This document shows, piece after piece, positions 54,822-63,785 of a stretch of 64,000 nt of DNA. The position numbers and the translations under genes are program-made. Below the pieces are notes generated by a model. It was not told the DNA's origin and made no database searches. It worked only from the letters and a program-made list of their open reading frames with translations. The stretch covers positions 992,001 to 1,056,000 of the forward strand of contig OZ246012.1 in the NCBI GenBank assembly GCA_965230615.1, read 5' to 3'. The stretch is from G965230615 sp965230615 (lineage in GTDB: Bacteria > Pseudomonadota > Gammaproteobacteria > HTCC5015). Within the stretch, counting starts at the first letter, position 1. The number at the start of each line of letters is the position of its first letter.

Positions 54822-55286
54822 TTAAGATTTGAGCGAATCCAGCATCTGTACAGCTCTGGGATTATTCGCCAGCACCGTCAATAAACGCCCTTCAGCAGCT
54901 GCTGTGGTCTGAATAAAAAGCTCAATGTCAGCTGCCGGTAAGAAGCCTGCGCCCTTGTCAGGCCATTCAACCAGGCATAGCGCATTGGCATCAAAGTAAT
55001 CTCGAATGCCCATCGCATCCAGTTCTTCCGGGTCACCCAAACGATAAAGATCAAAGTGAAAACAAGGTCCCGAAGCCAATTGATAAGGCTCAACCAGCGT
55101 ATAGGTTGGACTTTTTACGGCCCCCTGATGACCACTGCTTTGTATCAGACCACGCACCCAGGTTGTTTTACCTGCGCCAAGCGTACCATGAAGATAAACC
55201 GTTACGGGTGTCTGTAATAACCTGAGGAAAGTCGCTCCCAAAGCCACCATTTCGGCTTCAGAATTAATCGTTAGTTCTAATTTCAT
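54822..55286 (-). CDS. tsaE: tRNA threonylcarbamoyladenosine ATPase TsaE
   Basis: 154 residues. P-loop GTLGAGKTTWVRGL near residue 37, SPTYTLVEPY, and HFDLYRL are the family signs. Works with TsaB and TsaD to make t6A37 on tRNA. Its ATG overlaps the nnr stop by four bases. Confidence 0.96.
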   Translation of the reverse strand: MKLELTINSEAEMVALGATFLRLLQTPVTVYLHGTLGAGKTTWVRGLIQSSGHQGAVKSPTYTLVEPYQLASGPCFHFDLYRLGDPEELDAMGIRDYFDANALCLVEWPDKGAGFLPAADIELFIQTTAAAEGRLLTVLANNPRAVQMLDSLKS

Positions 55287-56842
55287 GGGTTTACCAGTCG
55301 CTGTAAAAATGGCATTAAGTCCGTCGCCAGCAAGCCTCGCTGGCCACCCTCGGCAGCTGCCAGTTCAGCTGCTCGTGCATGCAGCCATACGCCCGTACTG
55401 GCAGCATCGTAAAGCGTTAAGCCTTGCGCGCACAAGCCAGCCAGTACCCCCGTGAGCACATCGCCCATCCCGCCGCTAGCCATACCCGGGTGCCCCAAAT
55501 CACAGAGCCGTAAGCCTGTTACTTGAGTCGATGCGGCTGGCGAGGCTACCAAGGTGCCAGCACCTTTAAGGACTGTCACGGCCTGATAATGCTGAGCCAA
55601 ACGACTCACAGCGGCAAAGCGATCAGATTGCACTTGTCTGCTACTACAATTCAGTAAGCGCCCCGCTTCCCCAGGATGTGGTGTGAGTAACCATTGATGC
55701 TCTGCTGCCAAGGCTTGCTCTATATCGGCCCTCGCCAATAGGTTCAAAGCATCAGCATCGATGATCATCGGTTTCTGATATTGTAGAGCGCGTTCAAACA
55801 GCTGTTGTGCCAAAGCTGACTGCCCCAATCCAGGCCCAACAACCATCACACTGGCCTTGTCGAGTAAGTCAGTTAATACCGGTGTCGTCGCTGTTGCCTG
55901 CTGCCAATCAATAGCATGACACATCAATTCAGGTTGTCGGGTATTGATAATAGCGGCATGCTCTGCAGCCGTTATAACAGACACCAGCCCTGCCCCCACA
56001 CGCAATGCTGCTGTTGCTGCCATTTGGATTGCACCACTCATACCTGGCGCTCCGCCAATACACAAGACATGGCCAAAGTCGCCTTTGTGTGCACTGGCCA
56101 GCCGTGGGGGTAACTGTGCAGCAACAGACTGCGCCGTAATTCGTTCGGCAGCCGCTGGCACCGTGGCAAAAACCGCTGCTGGCACTGCCAAATCAGCAAA
56201 ATGGAGCTGCCCACAATAATCTGCCGCCGCGCCGGTCAATAGCCCTTGCTTTAAACCAATAAAGCTAATGGTATGTGTTGCCTGCACAGCAACATCCATG
56301 GCTTGTCCGGTATCCGCCTGTAAGCCGGATGGGACATCAATGGCGAGAATGGGACAGCCAGCAGTATTCATAAAGTTGATCGCGGCCAGAAAGTCGCCCT
56401 GCACCGGCCTTTGCAAGCCTGTGCCGAGTAAGGCATCTACGATCACGCCGTAGCCGACATTGGAATCGGCATTAGCATTGGCGTTGGTGATTTCATCCAG
56501 GCTAAGGACATTGCCATAAACCCGTTGCCAGTCAGCCGCAGCTTGCCGGGCATCACCCTGCAGCTGTGCCTCAGGCACTACAGCGACCACATCAACCGGA
56601 ATAGCCTGCTCACGAGCCAGACGCGCAATAATGTAACCATCACCGCCGTTATTGCCGCCGCCGCAGATAACCAACAGACGTCCCTGGCGCTTATGCACAG
56701 CAAAGTACTGCAGCAACACCGCCATGGCCTGCTCGGCAGCGCGCTGCATTAGGGTGTAACCCGCAATACCGTGCTGCTCAATCGCCTGGCGATCCAGTTC
56801 ACGCACCTGCTCGGCACGGTATAAGCTGACAGGCAACGACAT
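55283..56842 (-). CDS. nnr: Bifunctional NAD(P)HX epimerase/dehydratase
   Basis: 519 residues. Repairs hydrated NADH/NADPH. N-terminal YjeF epimerase (about 1-220: ICGGGNNGGDGYIIAR, VDALLGTGL, DVPSGLQADTG) and C-terminal ribokinase-like dehydratase (about 225-515: VVGPGLGQS, LLTPHPGEAGRLL, GMASGGMGDVLTGV). Leads the run to tsaE, amiB and mutL. Start region has a weak ribosome binding site. Confidence 0.96.
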   Translation of the reverse strand: MSLPVSLYRAEQVRELDRQAIEQHGIAGYTLMQRAAEQAMAVLLQYFAVHKRQGRLLVICGGGNNGGDGYIIARLAREQAIPVDVVAVVPEAQLQGDARQAAADWQRVYGNVLSLDEITNANANADSNVGYGVIVDALLGTGLQRPVQGDFLAAINFMNTAGCPILAIDVPSGLQADTGQAMDVAVQATHTISFIGLKQGLLTGAAADYCGQLHFADLAVPAAVFATVPAAAERITAQSVAAQLPPRLASAHKGDFGHVLCIGGAPGMSGAIQMAATAALRVGAGLVSVITAAEHAAIINTRQPELMCHAIDWQQATATTPVLTDLLDKASVMVVGPGLGQSALAQQLFERALQYQKPMIIDADALNLLARADIEQALAAEHQWLLTPHPGEAGRLLNCSSRQVQSDRFAAVSRLAQHYQAVTVLKGAGTLVASPAASTQVTGLRLCDLGHPGMASGGMGDVLTGVLAGLCAQGLTLYDAASTGVWLHARAAELAAAEGGQRGLLATDLMPFLQRLVNP

Positions 56843-56881
56843 GAGGTTAGTCCAACTAGCGCTAGGTTATCAGTGCAGGTA

Positions 56882-57880
56882 TCACTGCAACTTGGGCTGC
56901 AACATGGCCGTGATTGCCAACGCTAAATTCGCACCTAACTCACGGCTAAAGCGTGTCACCCAATCTTCTTGGTAAGTAAAGTTGCGAATTTTTTCTTCGC
57001 CAACGACCTCACGCGCGACATAACTGACATTACCCAGTTCATCAATCAGCCCTAAACTGACACTCTTTTCACCTGTCCAGATCAGTCCGCTGAAAGTGTC
57101 CGCTGATTCAAGCAGACGCTCTCCCCGCTGGCTTTTAACAGCTTGGATAAACTGCTCATGCACATTATTTAACAAACCTTGTAGATGTACTTTCGCCGTC
57201 TCATCCTCAGGCAAAAATGGGTCCAACAAGCCTTTGCTGTCACCCGCTGTCAGTAAGCGGCGTTCAATACCAATCTTGTCCATTGCACCGACAAAACCAA
57301 AACTATCCATACGCACACCAATGGAACCTACAATGCTGGCTTTATCGGCATAAATTTTTTCCGCGCCCGCAGCAATATAATATCCGCCTGATGCCCCAAC
57401 ATCTTCAATGACGGCATACAATGGGATATCTGGGTATTTTTTACGTAAACGCACCATTTCTTCATAGACATAGCCTGACTGCACAGGGCTGCCACCCGGG
57501 CTATTGATACGTAATATCACACCAGCGGTATTTTGATGCTCGAAAGCATCCCGTAATCCTGAAATAACAGCATCGGCATTGGCGGGTGAACCGGCTGCAA
57601 TCACCCCTGAGACATCAACAACTGCGGTATGCTGCCCATTACCAACATCTTGCCTATCAGCCTGCGCCAATATCAGCAGTAAAAAGCCGAAATAAATAAA
57701 GGCCAGTGACACAAAGAAAATCCGCCAACGCCGGGAACGCCGTTGCTCATTAATCGCTGACATGGCCAAACGGGTGAGCACATCACGCTCCCACGCTTGA
57801 TTGGAGCGATCATTATTCCCAGTGCCAGCTGACGGTGCCTGTTGAGAAGCCTGTGATGATGGTGTTTGATTTTCCTGCAT
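56882..57880 (-). CDS. sppA: S49 signal-peptide peptidase, short SppA type
   Basis: 332 residues. A cytosolic polar start (TPSSQASQQAPSAGTG), one membrane helix (near 55-75, FFVSLAFIYFGFLLLILA) and the S49 protease domain: VDVSGVI, INSPGGSPVQSGYVYEE, and the catalytic serine in DVGASGGYYIA, followed by GSIGV. A lysine partner lies further on. The half-size SppA form. It follows the HAD gene by 30 bases. Confidence 0.92.
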   Translation of the reverse strand: MQENQTPSSQASQQAPSAGTGNNDRSNQAWERDVLTRLAMSAINEQRRSRRWRIFFVSLAFIYFGFLLLILAQADRQDVGNGQHTAVVDVSGVIAAGSPANADAVISGLRDAFEHQNTAGVILRINSPGGSPVQSGYVYEEMVRLRKKYPDIPLYAVIEDVGASGGYYIAAGAEKIYADKASIVGSIGVRMDSFGFVGAMDKIGIERRLLTAGDSKGLLDPFLPEDETAKVHLQGLLNNVHEQFIQAVKSQRGERLLESADTFSGLIWTGEKSVSLGLIDELGNVSYVAREVVGEEKIRNFTYQEDWVTRFSRELGANLALAITAMLQPKLQ

Positions 57881-57910
57881 GCGATAAATACCCAGTCCTG
57901 AAAAAAACGA

Positions 57911-58588
57911 TTAATCACTCAAGGAGTGTGCCTGCTGCAACCAGGGTAGCAGCTGTGTAATTTGCTCTAATATAACAAGCGGCCTATGTTTTTGCAGCAG
58001 CTCTATCGAATGCGTACCTTGCGCGACGGCTGCAGCGGTCATTTTGGCATTATGCGCCATTTCTATATCAAATGTTGTATCACCAATCATTAAGGCCTTG
58101 ACCGCAGGCATATCCAGATCGGTTAATATTTCATGTAGCATATGAGGATCCGGCTTAGAGCTGGTTTCATCAGCACAACGGCTCAGATGGAAATACCGCG
58201 CCAAAGACAACTCGCCGAGTAAACGGTCCAGACCTGCCCGGCTTTTACCGGTAGCAATCGCCAGGTAGTAACCCTGACTTAGCAGCGTATCGAGCATCGC
58301 CTCTACTCCCGCAAATAGCGCTGCTTGAGTCTGGTTTTTATACACAAACTCTTGTTTATACGTTTCAATAAACATCGCGCGGGTAGCATCACTCATGCCT
58401 TCCGGATACAGGTAATCAATGGCTTCATGCATACCCAAACCAATAATATGCCGAAATTCATTATCCGAACGAATGGGTAATTCTGCACTGATCGCCGCCT
58501 GCCGCAAGCAAGCCACAATCTTACCCGCCGAATCCATTAAAGTGCCATCCCAGTCAAATATCAATAAATCATACGGTTTATGTGGCAT
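57911..58588 (-). CDS. HAD-family phosphatase (phosphoglycolate phosphatase-like)
   Basis: 225 residues from the ATG at 58588, whose start overlaps the rluC end by 11 bases; an earlier in-frame ATG at 58678 adds 30 residues inside rluC. Seen: nucleophile motif IFDWDGTLMDS, lysine/threonine motif AIATGKSRAGL, and Asp pair MIGDTTFDIEMAHNA. Often annotated near rluC as a Gph-like protein. Substrate cannot be read from sequence. Confidence 0.92.
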   Translation of the reverse strand: MPHKPYDLLIFDWDGTLMDSAGKIVACLRQAAISAELPIRSDNEFRHIIGLGMHEAIDYLYPEGMSDATRAMFIETYKQEFVYKNQTQAALFAGVEAMLDTLLSQGYYLAIATGKSRAGLDRLLGELSLARYFHLSRCADETSSKPDPHMLHEILTDLDMPAVKALMIGDTTFDIEMAHNAKMTAAAVAQGTHSIELLQKHRPLVILEQITQLLPWLQQAHSLSD

Positions 58589-59525
58589 TGAGGGTATCCA
58601 ATAACGCTTGTAATTCAGGCGGCAGCGCCGCTTCCACAACATAGGTTTGATCAAGCGTAAAACGTAAGCCACTGGCATGCAAAAATAAACGCTTCAGCCC
58701 AAGCTGCCGCATCGCTTTATTGAATTCTCGATCACCGTATTTTTCATCTCCCGCCAAAGGGTGACCAATACTGGCGGTATGCACCCGAATTTGATGGGTG
58801 CGACCAGTATCTATTTGCACCTGCGCCAATGTCGCTTGTGCATATTGCTGCAGACGTTGAATATGGGTTTTGGCCTCTTTACCCTCTTCAGAGATAGCGA
58901 CCATGCGCTCACCACTGCGCACCGTATTACGCAACAGCGCCGCATCAACCTGCATGCTCGCCGCCGCCAGCTGGCCCGCCAGCAAGGTGGTATAGGTTTT
59001 CTCAACGGCATGCTCGCGTAAGAGTGCATGCAAGGCTTTCAAGGTGTGCCGATTTTTAGCCAGTAGCAAACAGCCACTGGTGCCACGATCCAAGCGATGC
59101 ACCAACTCCAGTTGGGCAAAGCGGTCATTCCCGGCTTTGAGCACTTCAATCAGGCCATAGCGCAAGCCGGAACCACCGTGCACCGCCAGCCCGGATGGCT
59201 TATTGAGAACCACAAAGTCATCGGTTTCCAGCAGCACAGCGGCGGCCAGCAACTGGTTCAGCTGACTCGTCTGTGCCGACAACGCCAGCGGCTCTTTTGG
59301 CGTGATTCTCACCGGTGGAATGCGCACATTATCACCAACTTGCAGCTTATAGCTGGGCTTAGCGCGCGATTTATTGACTCTCACCTCGCCTTTACGCAAT
59401 ATTTTGTATATGTGGCTTTTTGGCACGCCTTTGAGCTGTAGCGTCAAAAAGTTGTCGAGTCGCTGGCCATTATGGTCTTCGCCGACCTCAACATGCCGGA
59501 CGACTTGCTTATTTTCTTGATTCAT
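58578..59525 (-). CDS. rluC: 23S rRNA pseudouridine synthase RluC-like
   Basis: 315 residues. An N-terminal S4 RNA-binding domain (GQRLDNFLTLQL, near 18) and the RluA-family catalytic core with LVHRLDRGTSGCLLLAK, holding the catalytic Asp, then GRTHQIRVH. RluC makes pseudouridines 955, 2504 and 2580 of 23S rRNA. In many gammaproteobacteria rluC is divergent from rne, as here. Confidence 0.94.
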   Translation of the reverse strand: MNQENKQVVRHVEVGEDHNGQRLDNFLTLQLKGVPKSHIYKILRKGEVRVNKSRAKPSYKLQVGDNVRIPPVRITPKEPLALSAQTSQLNQLLAAAVLLETDDFVVLNKPSGLAVHGGSGLRYGLIEVLKAGNDRFAQLELVHRLDRGTSGCLLLAKNRHTLKALHALLREHAVEKTYTTLLAGQLAAASMQVDAALLRNTVRSGERMVAISEEGKEAKTHIQRLQQYAQATLAQVQIDTGRTHQIRVHTASIGHPLAGDEKYGDREFNKAMRQLGLKRLFLHASGLRFTLDQTYVVEAALPPELQALLDTLNAT

Positions 59526-60015
59526 AGGGAAATCATAACCAAATCAACGATTTGATGCATTTAATTGAGCCTTGATGTTTGCCGGCAGCCCAGAAGGCTG
59601 TTATAGTTTGATGAAACTGCAGCGGATCACACTGTCTGATCAGCATATATCAAAATTGCCTGAGTTACTAAAGACACCCCTTGCTGTTTTATACGCAACC
59701 ATTTTTTGGTGGTTGAGTTACTCAACCCCAGATTTAGAGCCAGTATTCACAATCGGATCCTGGAAAGTTATTGGAAACATAAGCCCCGAATGCACTTAAC
59801 ACACCTAGGCCTTGAACTCTTATTGGTACTCATTAGTAGCATGCTAGTGGCGCTTGCTATGGTACCGCAGTTCACCACTAGTATCCTATATGCTTCTCGC
59901 AAGCCCGGCATACTCCTGGGAAAAATGCTATGCCGCTTGCCAATGTCGACCCCAATTCTGCATATAGCGAAGCGAGCCAAAGTGCACATCGGGCTTGCAA
60001 CAAATAGGGTTTCAT
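59526..60015 (+). other. rne leader region
   Basis: About 490 bases between divergent rluC and rne with no supported gene. RNase E mRNA is known for a long structured leader used in autoregulation in E. coli. A hairpin GGTTGAG-TTA-CTCAACC lies at 59711-59727. Small ORFs here lack ribosome binding sites and family resemblance. Confidence 0.5.
59579..59607 (+). promoter_or_regulatory. Candidate rne promoter
   Basis: TTGCCG (59579-59584), a 17-base spacer, then TATAGT (59602-59607), a fair sigma70 match. It would give a leader of about 400 bases, in line with the long rne leaders known elsewhere. Confidence 0.45.
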
Positions 60016-62898
60016 ATGAAACGAATGCTTATCAACGCTACCCAGCCCGAAGAGCTGCGCGTAGCTATGGTCGATGGCCAGAAATTATACAACCTAGATA
60101 TTGAGGTTCCTTCTAAAGAACAGAAAAAAGCCAATATTTACAAAGCGAAAGTTACCCGAATCGAGCCCAGCCTAGAAGCTGTTTTTGTCGATTACGGTGC
60201 TGAGCGACATGGCTTTTTGCCCTTCAAAGAAATAAGCGCCAATTATCTCGCAACCGATAATAACGGTGCCCGCTTGCATGCCCGTGACAGCATCAAAGAG
60301 GGTCAGGAACTTATCATTCAAGTCGAAAAAGAAGAACGGGGCTCCAAAGGTGCCGCACTGACGACCAAAGTGGGTTTGGCTGGCCGTTATTTGGTGCTAA
60401 TGCCAACTGACTCACGCGCTGGTGGGGTTTCTCGCCGCATTGAAGGCGATGACCGATCTGAAATTCGTGAAGCACTCAGCCAGCTCGATTTACCAGACGG
60501 TATGGGTGTGATCGTCCGTACAGCAGGTGTCGGCCGTGCTAGCGAAGAGTTACAGTGGGATCTGGATTATCTGCTAAATGTCTGGTCAGCCATTCAGGGT
60601 GCCAGTCACTCTAAAGACTTACCTGCCCCTAAGCTGCTCTACCAAGAAAGTAATGTCATTATTCGGGCTTTACGTGACCACTATCGTTCAGATATTGGTG
60701 AGATTTATATCGACGAAGAGTCTGTCTACAAACAGGCACATGACTTTTTGCAGCATATCATGCCTAATGAGGTGAAAAAGCTGAAGCGTTATAGTGAACG
60801 TGTGCCATTGTTCAACCGCTTTCAGATTGAATCGCAAATAGAGTCAGCCTTTCAACGTGAAGTTAGCCTGCCTTCCGGTGGCGCGATTGTTATCGACCAT
60901 ACTGAAGCACTCACCTCGATCGATATTAACTCTGCTCGTGCAACCAAAGGCAGTGATATCGAGGAAACCGCGCTGTATACCAACGTGGAAGCAGCCGATG
61001 AAATTGCTCGCCAGCTGCGACTGCGTGACTTAGGTGGCTTAGTTGTTATCGATTTTATCGATATGACCTCTAATAAAAATCAGCGTGAAGTTGAGAACCG
61101 TTTACGCTCAGCCTTAAAGCTCGATCGTGCCCGTGTACGCATTGGGCGCATATCTCGCTTTGGTTTGCTAGAGATGTCTCGTCAACGCTTGCGTCCATCA
61201 CTGGGAGAGTCCAGCTTGATGACATGCCCACGCTGTAACGGACATGGCACGATCAGAGGTGTGGAATCTCTCTCGCTTGCCATTTTGCGTTTGGTTGAAG
61301 AAGAAGCGATGAAAGAAAATACTGGCAGAGTGTTAGCCCAGTTGCCCGTTGAAGTCGCAACATTCTTAATCAATGAAAAACGTGAAATGATTGCTGAGAT
61401 TGAAGCACGCAACTCTGTTGATGTCTTGGTTGTGCCTAACACCAACCTGGAAACGCCGCATTATGTGGTTGAACGTATTCGTATTGCTGATGCAGCTACT
61501 ATTGAAGGCAAAACCAGTTATGCGCTGGCAACAGCTACCACCGAAACCTCTGAGCCAGAACATAGAGGCCCTAAGGCAACGCCGGAAAAACCTGCTGTTT
61601 CTGAATTAGTACCTGCTGCGCCTGCACCAGCAAGCAAAAAGCTGGGGCTGCTATCGCGCATCCTGAAGGCATTATTTGGTAGCACAGAACCGGCTAAAAA
61701 GCCTGTTCGCAATAAACGTAATAACCAACAACGCCGCAATAACCGCAATAACCAACAGAACCGTCGTCAAGATCGCAATAACGACAACCGCCGTAATAAT
61801 AAAAAATCGCAAGGCCAGCAAGAATCGCGGGATCGTAATGAACGTAACGACCGTAATTCAAAACGCGGTAACAACAACCAACAAAAGAATAACCGCAACA
61901 ACCGCAATAATAATGAAGCGCGCACTTCTGAAAACAATAACAATAAACAGCAGTCGCAAAAAAATGCTAACAAACAGAATAATCGTAACAACAAACCTAA
62001 AGATAAAAACGCGACTAACAATCGCGGTGACAACCGTAATAGAAACAGAGACAGACAAAACGACAGACAAAACAATAAACAAGCTAAGCAGCAAGTGCAG
62101 GAAAAAACGCAGCAAAAGCAAACTACGGCAGCAGCAGAGCACAGAGATGCCCACAGAAGTGCAGCTGATGTGAATATAACGAAGCCTGCGAACAACACTG
62201 CTGCGGCAAATGAAAGCACCAACACTGTCGCAAAAGCCGCGCAAGCTACAGCCAATGCAAACAAAGCTGATACAAGCGCAAGTGCTGTGGTCAGCACGGC
62301 ACCAGCGGTGGAAGCCACAGTAAGAGACCATAGCAATACGCAAGCCGCTGTAACAACAGCACCTTCGGTACAACAAACAACACCGCAGAGTGAACCTGCT
62401 GCTACAGCAAGGGCGGCCGCTCCCAAACAAGAAGCTGTTCGGCCTGAACAAAACTCAGCGCCAAAGCCAGTATCAAATCCAGCACCAACGCAAGCTGCCA
62501 CAGCTAAGCCGGAACAACCGAAACCGACGCAGCCGAAACCAATACAGCCGAAACCAACACAAGCAGTAGAACCAAAGCCTGACCCAGCAGCACCACAAGC
62601 TGCTGCAAAGCCGAGCTTTACTGGGACAAGTGATGGTGGCGGCAGTACTCATGATACTACAGCCGCTAAAGCGACAATAAATACAGCGCCAGAACCTCCA
62701 GCAAAGCCAGTAGTAAGCAGTAATGACGGCAATGCCATTAAGCCGGAGCAAACTTCACCTGCACCACAAAAAAACAACAAACCAAACCATGTTGTTGTTC
62801 AAAGTGAAACCAGTGGTGTTTACACAATCAAACCTAAAACAGAAACACCAAGCGCAGAGTCTACATCAAGCTCTACCAAGGAAGATGCTATAAACTAG
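60016..62898 (+). CDS. rne: Ribonuclease E
   Basis: 960 residues from the ATG at 60016, after AGGG at 6 bases; seven upstream codons are not RNase E-like. Endonuclease that starts mRNA decay. Catalytic half: S1 domain (VTRIEPSLEAVFVDYGAERHGFLPF region), DNase-like domain with SIDINSAR and VVIDFIDM, zinc link CPRCNGHG. From about 565 the sequence turns disordered: an Asn/Arg/Gln-rich basic block (about 570-700) and an Ala/Pro/Lys block with PKPTQ repeats (about 840-860). The basic block fits the RNA-binding and degradosome scaffold role. Confidence 0.97.
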   Translation: MKRMLINATQPEELRVAMVDGQKLYNLDIEVPSKEQKKANIYKAKVTRIEPSLEAVFVDYGAERHGFLPFKEISANYLATDNNGARLHARDSIKEGQELIIQVEKEERGSKGAALTTKVGLAGRYLVLMPTDSRAGGVSRRIEGDDRSEIREALSQLDLPDGMGVIVRTAGVGRASEELQWDLDYLLNVWSAIQGASHSKDLPAPKLLYQESNVIIRALRDHYRSDIGEIYIDEESVYKQAHDFLQHIMPNEVKKLKRYSERVPLFNRFQIESQIESAFQREVSLPSGGAIVIDHTEALTSIDINSARATKGSDIEETALYTNVEAADEIARQLRLRDLGGLVVIDFIDMTSNKNQREVENRLRSALKLDRARVRIGRISRFGLLEMSRQRLRPSLGESSLMTCPRCNGHGTIRGVESLSLAILRLVEEEAMKENTGRVLAQLPVEVATFLINEKREMIAEIEARNSVDVLVVPNTNLETPHYVVERIRIADAATIEGKTSYALATATTETSEPEHRGPKATPEKPAVSELVPAAPAPASKKLGLLSRILKALFGSTEPAKKPVRNKRNNQQRRNNRNNQQNRRQDRNNDNRRNNKKSQGQQESRDRNERNDRNSKRGNNNQQKNNRNNRNNNEARTSENNNNKQQSQKNANKQNNRNNKPKDKNATNNRGDNRNRNRDRQNDRQNNKQAKQQVQEKTQQKQTTAAAEHRDAHRSAADVNITKPANNTAAANESTNTVAKAAQATANANKADTSASAVVSTAPAVEATVRDHSNTQAAVTTAPSVQQTTPQSEPAATARAAAPKQEAVRPEQNSAPKPVSNPAPTQAATAKPEQPKPTQPKPIQPKPTQAVEPKPDPAAPQAAAKPSFTGTSDGGGSTHDTTAAKATINTAPEPPAKPVVSSNDGNAIKPEQTSPAPQKNNKPNHVVVQSETSGVYTIKPKTETPSAESTSSSTKEDAIN

Positions 62899-62926
62899 GT
62901 GTTCTCAATAATTAACACGCTGTTAT

Positions 62927-62966
62927 AAAAAAAGCCGCTGAGTATTTTGTTGTCAGCGGCTTTTTT
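62927..62966. terminator. Bidirectional terminator, rne and the tyrosine phosphatase gene
   Basis: A strong stem AAAAAAGCCGCTGA / TCAGCGGCTTTTTT with an 11-base loop, 28 bases past the rne stop and 30 before the stop of the gene at 62997. T-runs in both directions. Confidence 0.85.
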
Positions 62967-62996
62967 AATTTCAAATACAAAATAAATGCTTTTTAA

Positions 62997-63485
62997 TTAG
63001 GCACTTGCTTTAATTTGCTGGCGCAAGTCTGACAACAAACCCTCTGATGCAGCCTCCACCAAATCCAGCACATACTCAAAGCCCCGCATCCCACCATAGT
63101 ACGGGTCAGGCACTTCGGTCTCTGCAGCATCACTTGCATAAGACATAAACAGCTTCACTTTATGTTTGTATTGCTCTGGACAATCAAACAGCAAGTTATT
63201 TTGATTATCTTCATCCATTGCCAGAATATAATCAAATATCTTGAAGTCATCTTGCGATACACGGCGTGAACGTTGACGGCTTATATCGACACCTCTGGAC
63301 AGAGATGTCTCTTGTGCACGCTTATCTGGCTTACTGCCAATGTGATAACCATGCGTGCCAGCCGAATCAATCATAAAATAGTTTTGCAGGCTTTGTTGTG
63401 CTACATGGTGACGAAATACACCTTCAGCAGTCGGCGAGCGACAAATATTTCCCATACAGACAAATAAAACTTTGATCGTTTCCAT
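62997..63485 (-). CDS. Low-molecular-weight protein-tyrosine phosphatase
   Basis: 162 residues. The active-site loop CMGNICRSPTAEGVF near residue 10 (CX5R) and the general-acid motif VPDPYYGG near 125 identify the LMW-PTP/arsenate-reductase fold; the DPYYGG form favours phosphatase. It may act on exopolysaccharide tyrosine kinases, but none is nearby. Shares a terminator with rne. Confidence 0.93.
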   Translation of the reverse strand: METIKVLFVCMGNICRSPTAEGVFRHHVAQQSLQNYFMIDSAGTHGYHIGSKPDKRAQETSLSRGVDISRQRSRRVSQDDFKIFDYILAMDEDNQNNLLFDCPEQYKHKVKLFMSYASDAAETEVPDPYYGGMRGFEYVLDLVEAASEGLLSDLRQQIKASA

Positions 63486-63735
63486 AATCAGTATCAGTTT
63501 GAAAATCTTTAAAGCCCGGCATTATATTCCGAAACAGAAAATAATGCTGCTGACTTTTTGTATAAATATTATTGTAAATATGTTTCAGCATGCGACGATT
63601 TTTTTTACATATCGGCTTACTTTACACATTCGGCGATACAAAGTGACATTTTGAAAGCTCTGCCCGTAAGGATCAGTAGCGCTTAGCACAACTTGACAGC
63701 AAAGCGCTTGGCGTAATGTTGTTTTTTAAGCAGTG

Positions 63736-63761
63736 ACCTTTTACTAAACAGAGTAAAAGGT
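63736..63761. repeat. Perfect hairpin 1 of an adjacent pair
   Basis: A 9-bp perfect inverted repeat ACCTTTTAC / GTAAAAGGT with an 8-base loop, directly followed by a second hairpin. Confidence 0.7.
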
Positions 63762-63785
63762 GCTGCACCGCTTGCGCGGTGCAGC
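63762..63785. repeat. Perfect hairpin 2 of an adjacent pair
   Basis: A 10-bp perfect GC-rich inverted repeat GCTGCACCGC / GCGGTGCAGC with a TTGC loop, beginning on the base after hairpin 1. No T-run follows; could be a small-RNA element, a mobile repeat or a distal terminator. Confidence 0.7.

Noticed and set aside
59572..59799. Plus-strand ORF of 75 codons in the rne leader
   Set aside because: No ribosome binding site and no recognisable sequence; it overlaps the likely rne promoter and leader.
61767..62501. Long minus-strand open frames (about 244 and 197 codons) antisense to rne
   Set aside because: They are shadows of the low-complexity Asn/Arg and Ala/Pro coding region of rne; their translations are leucine, serine and cysteine runs with no start signals or family features.
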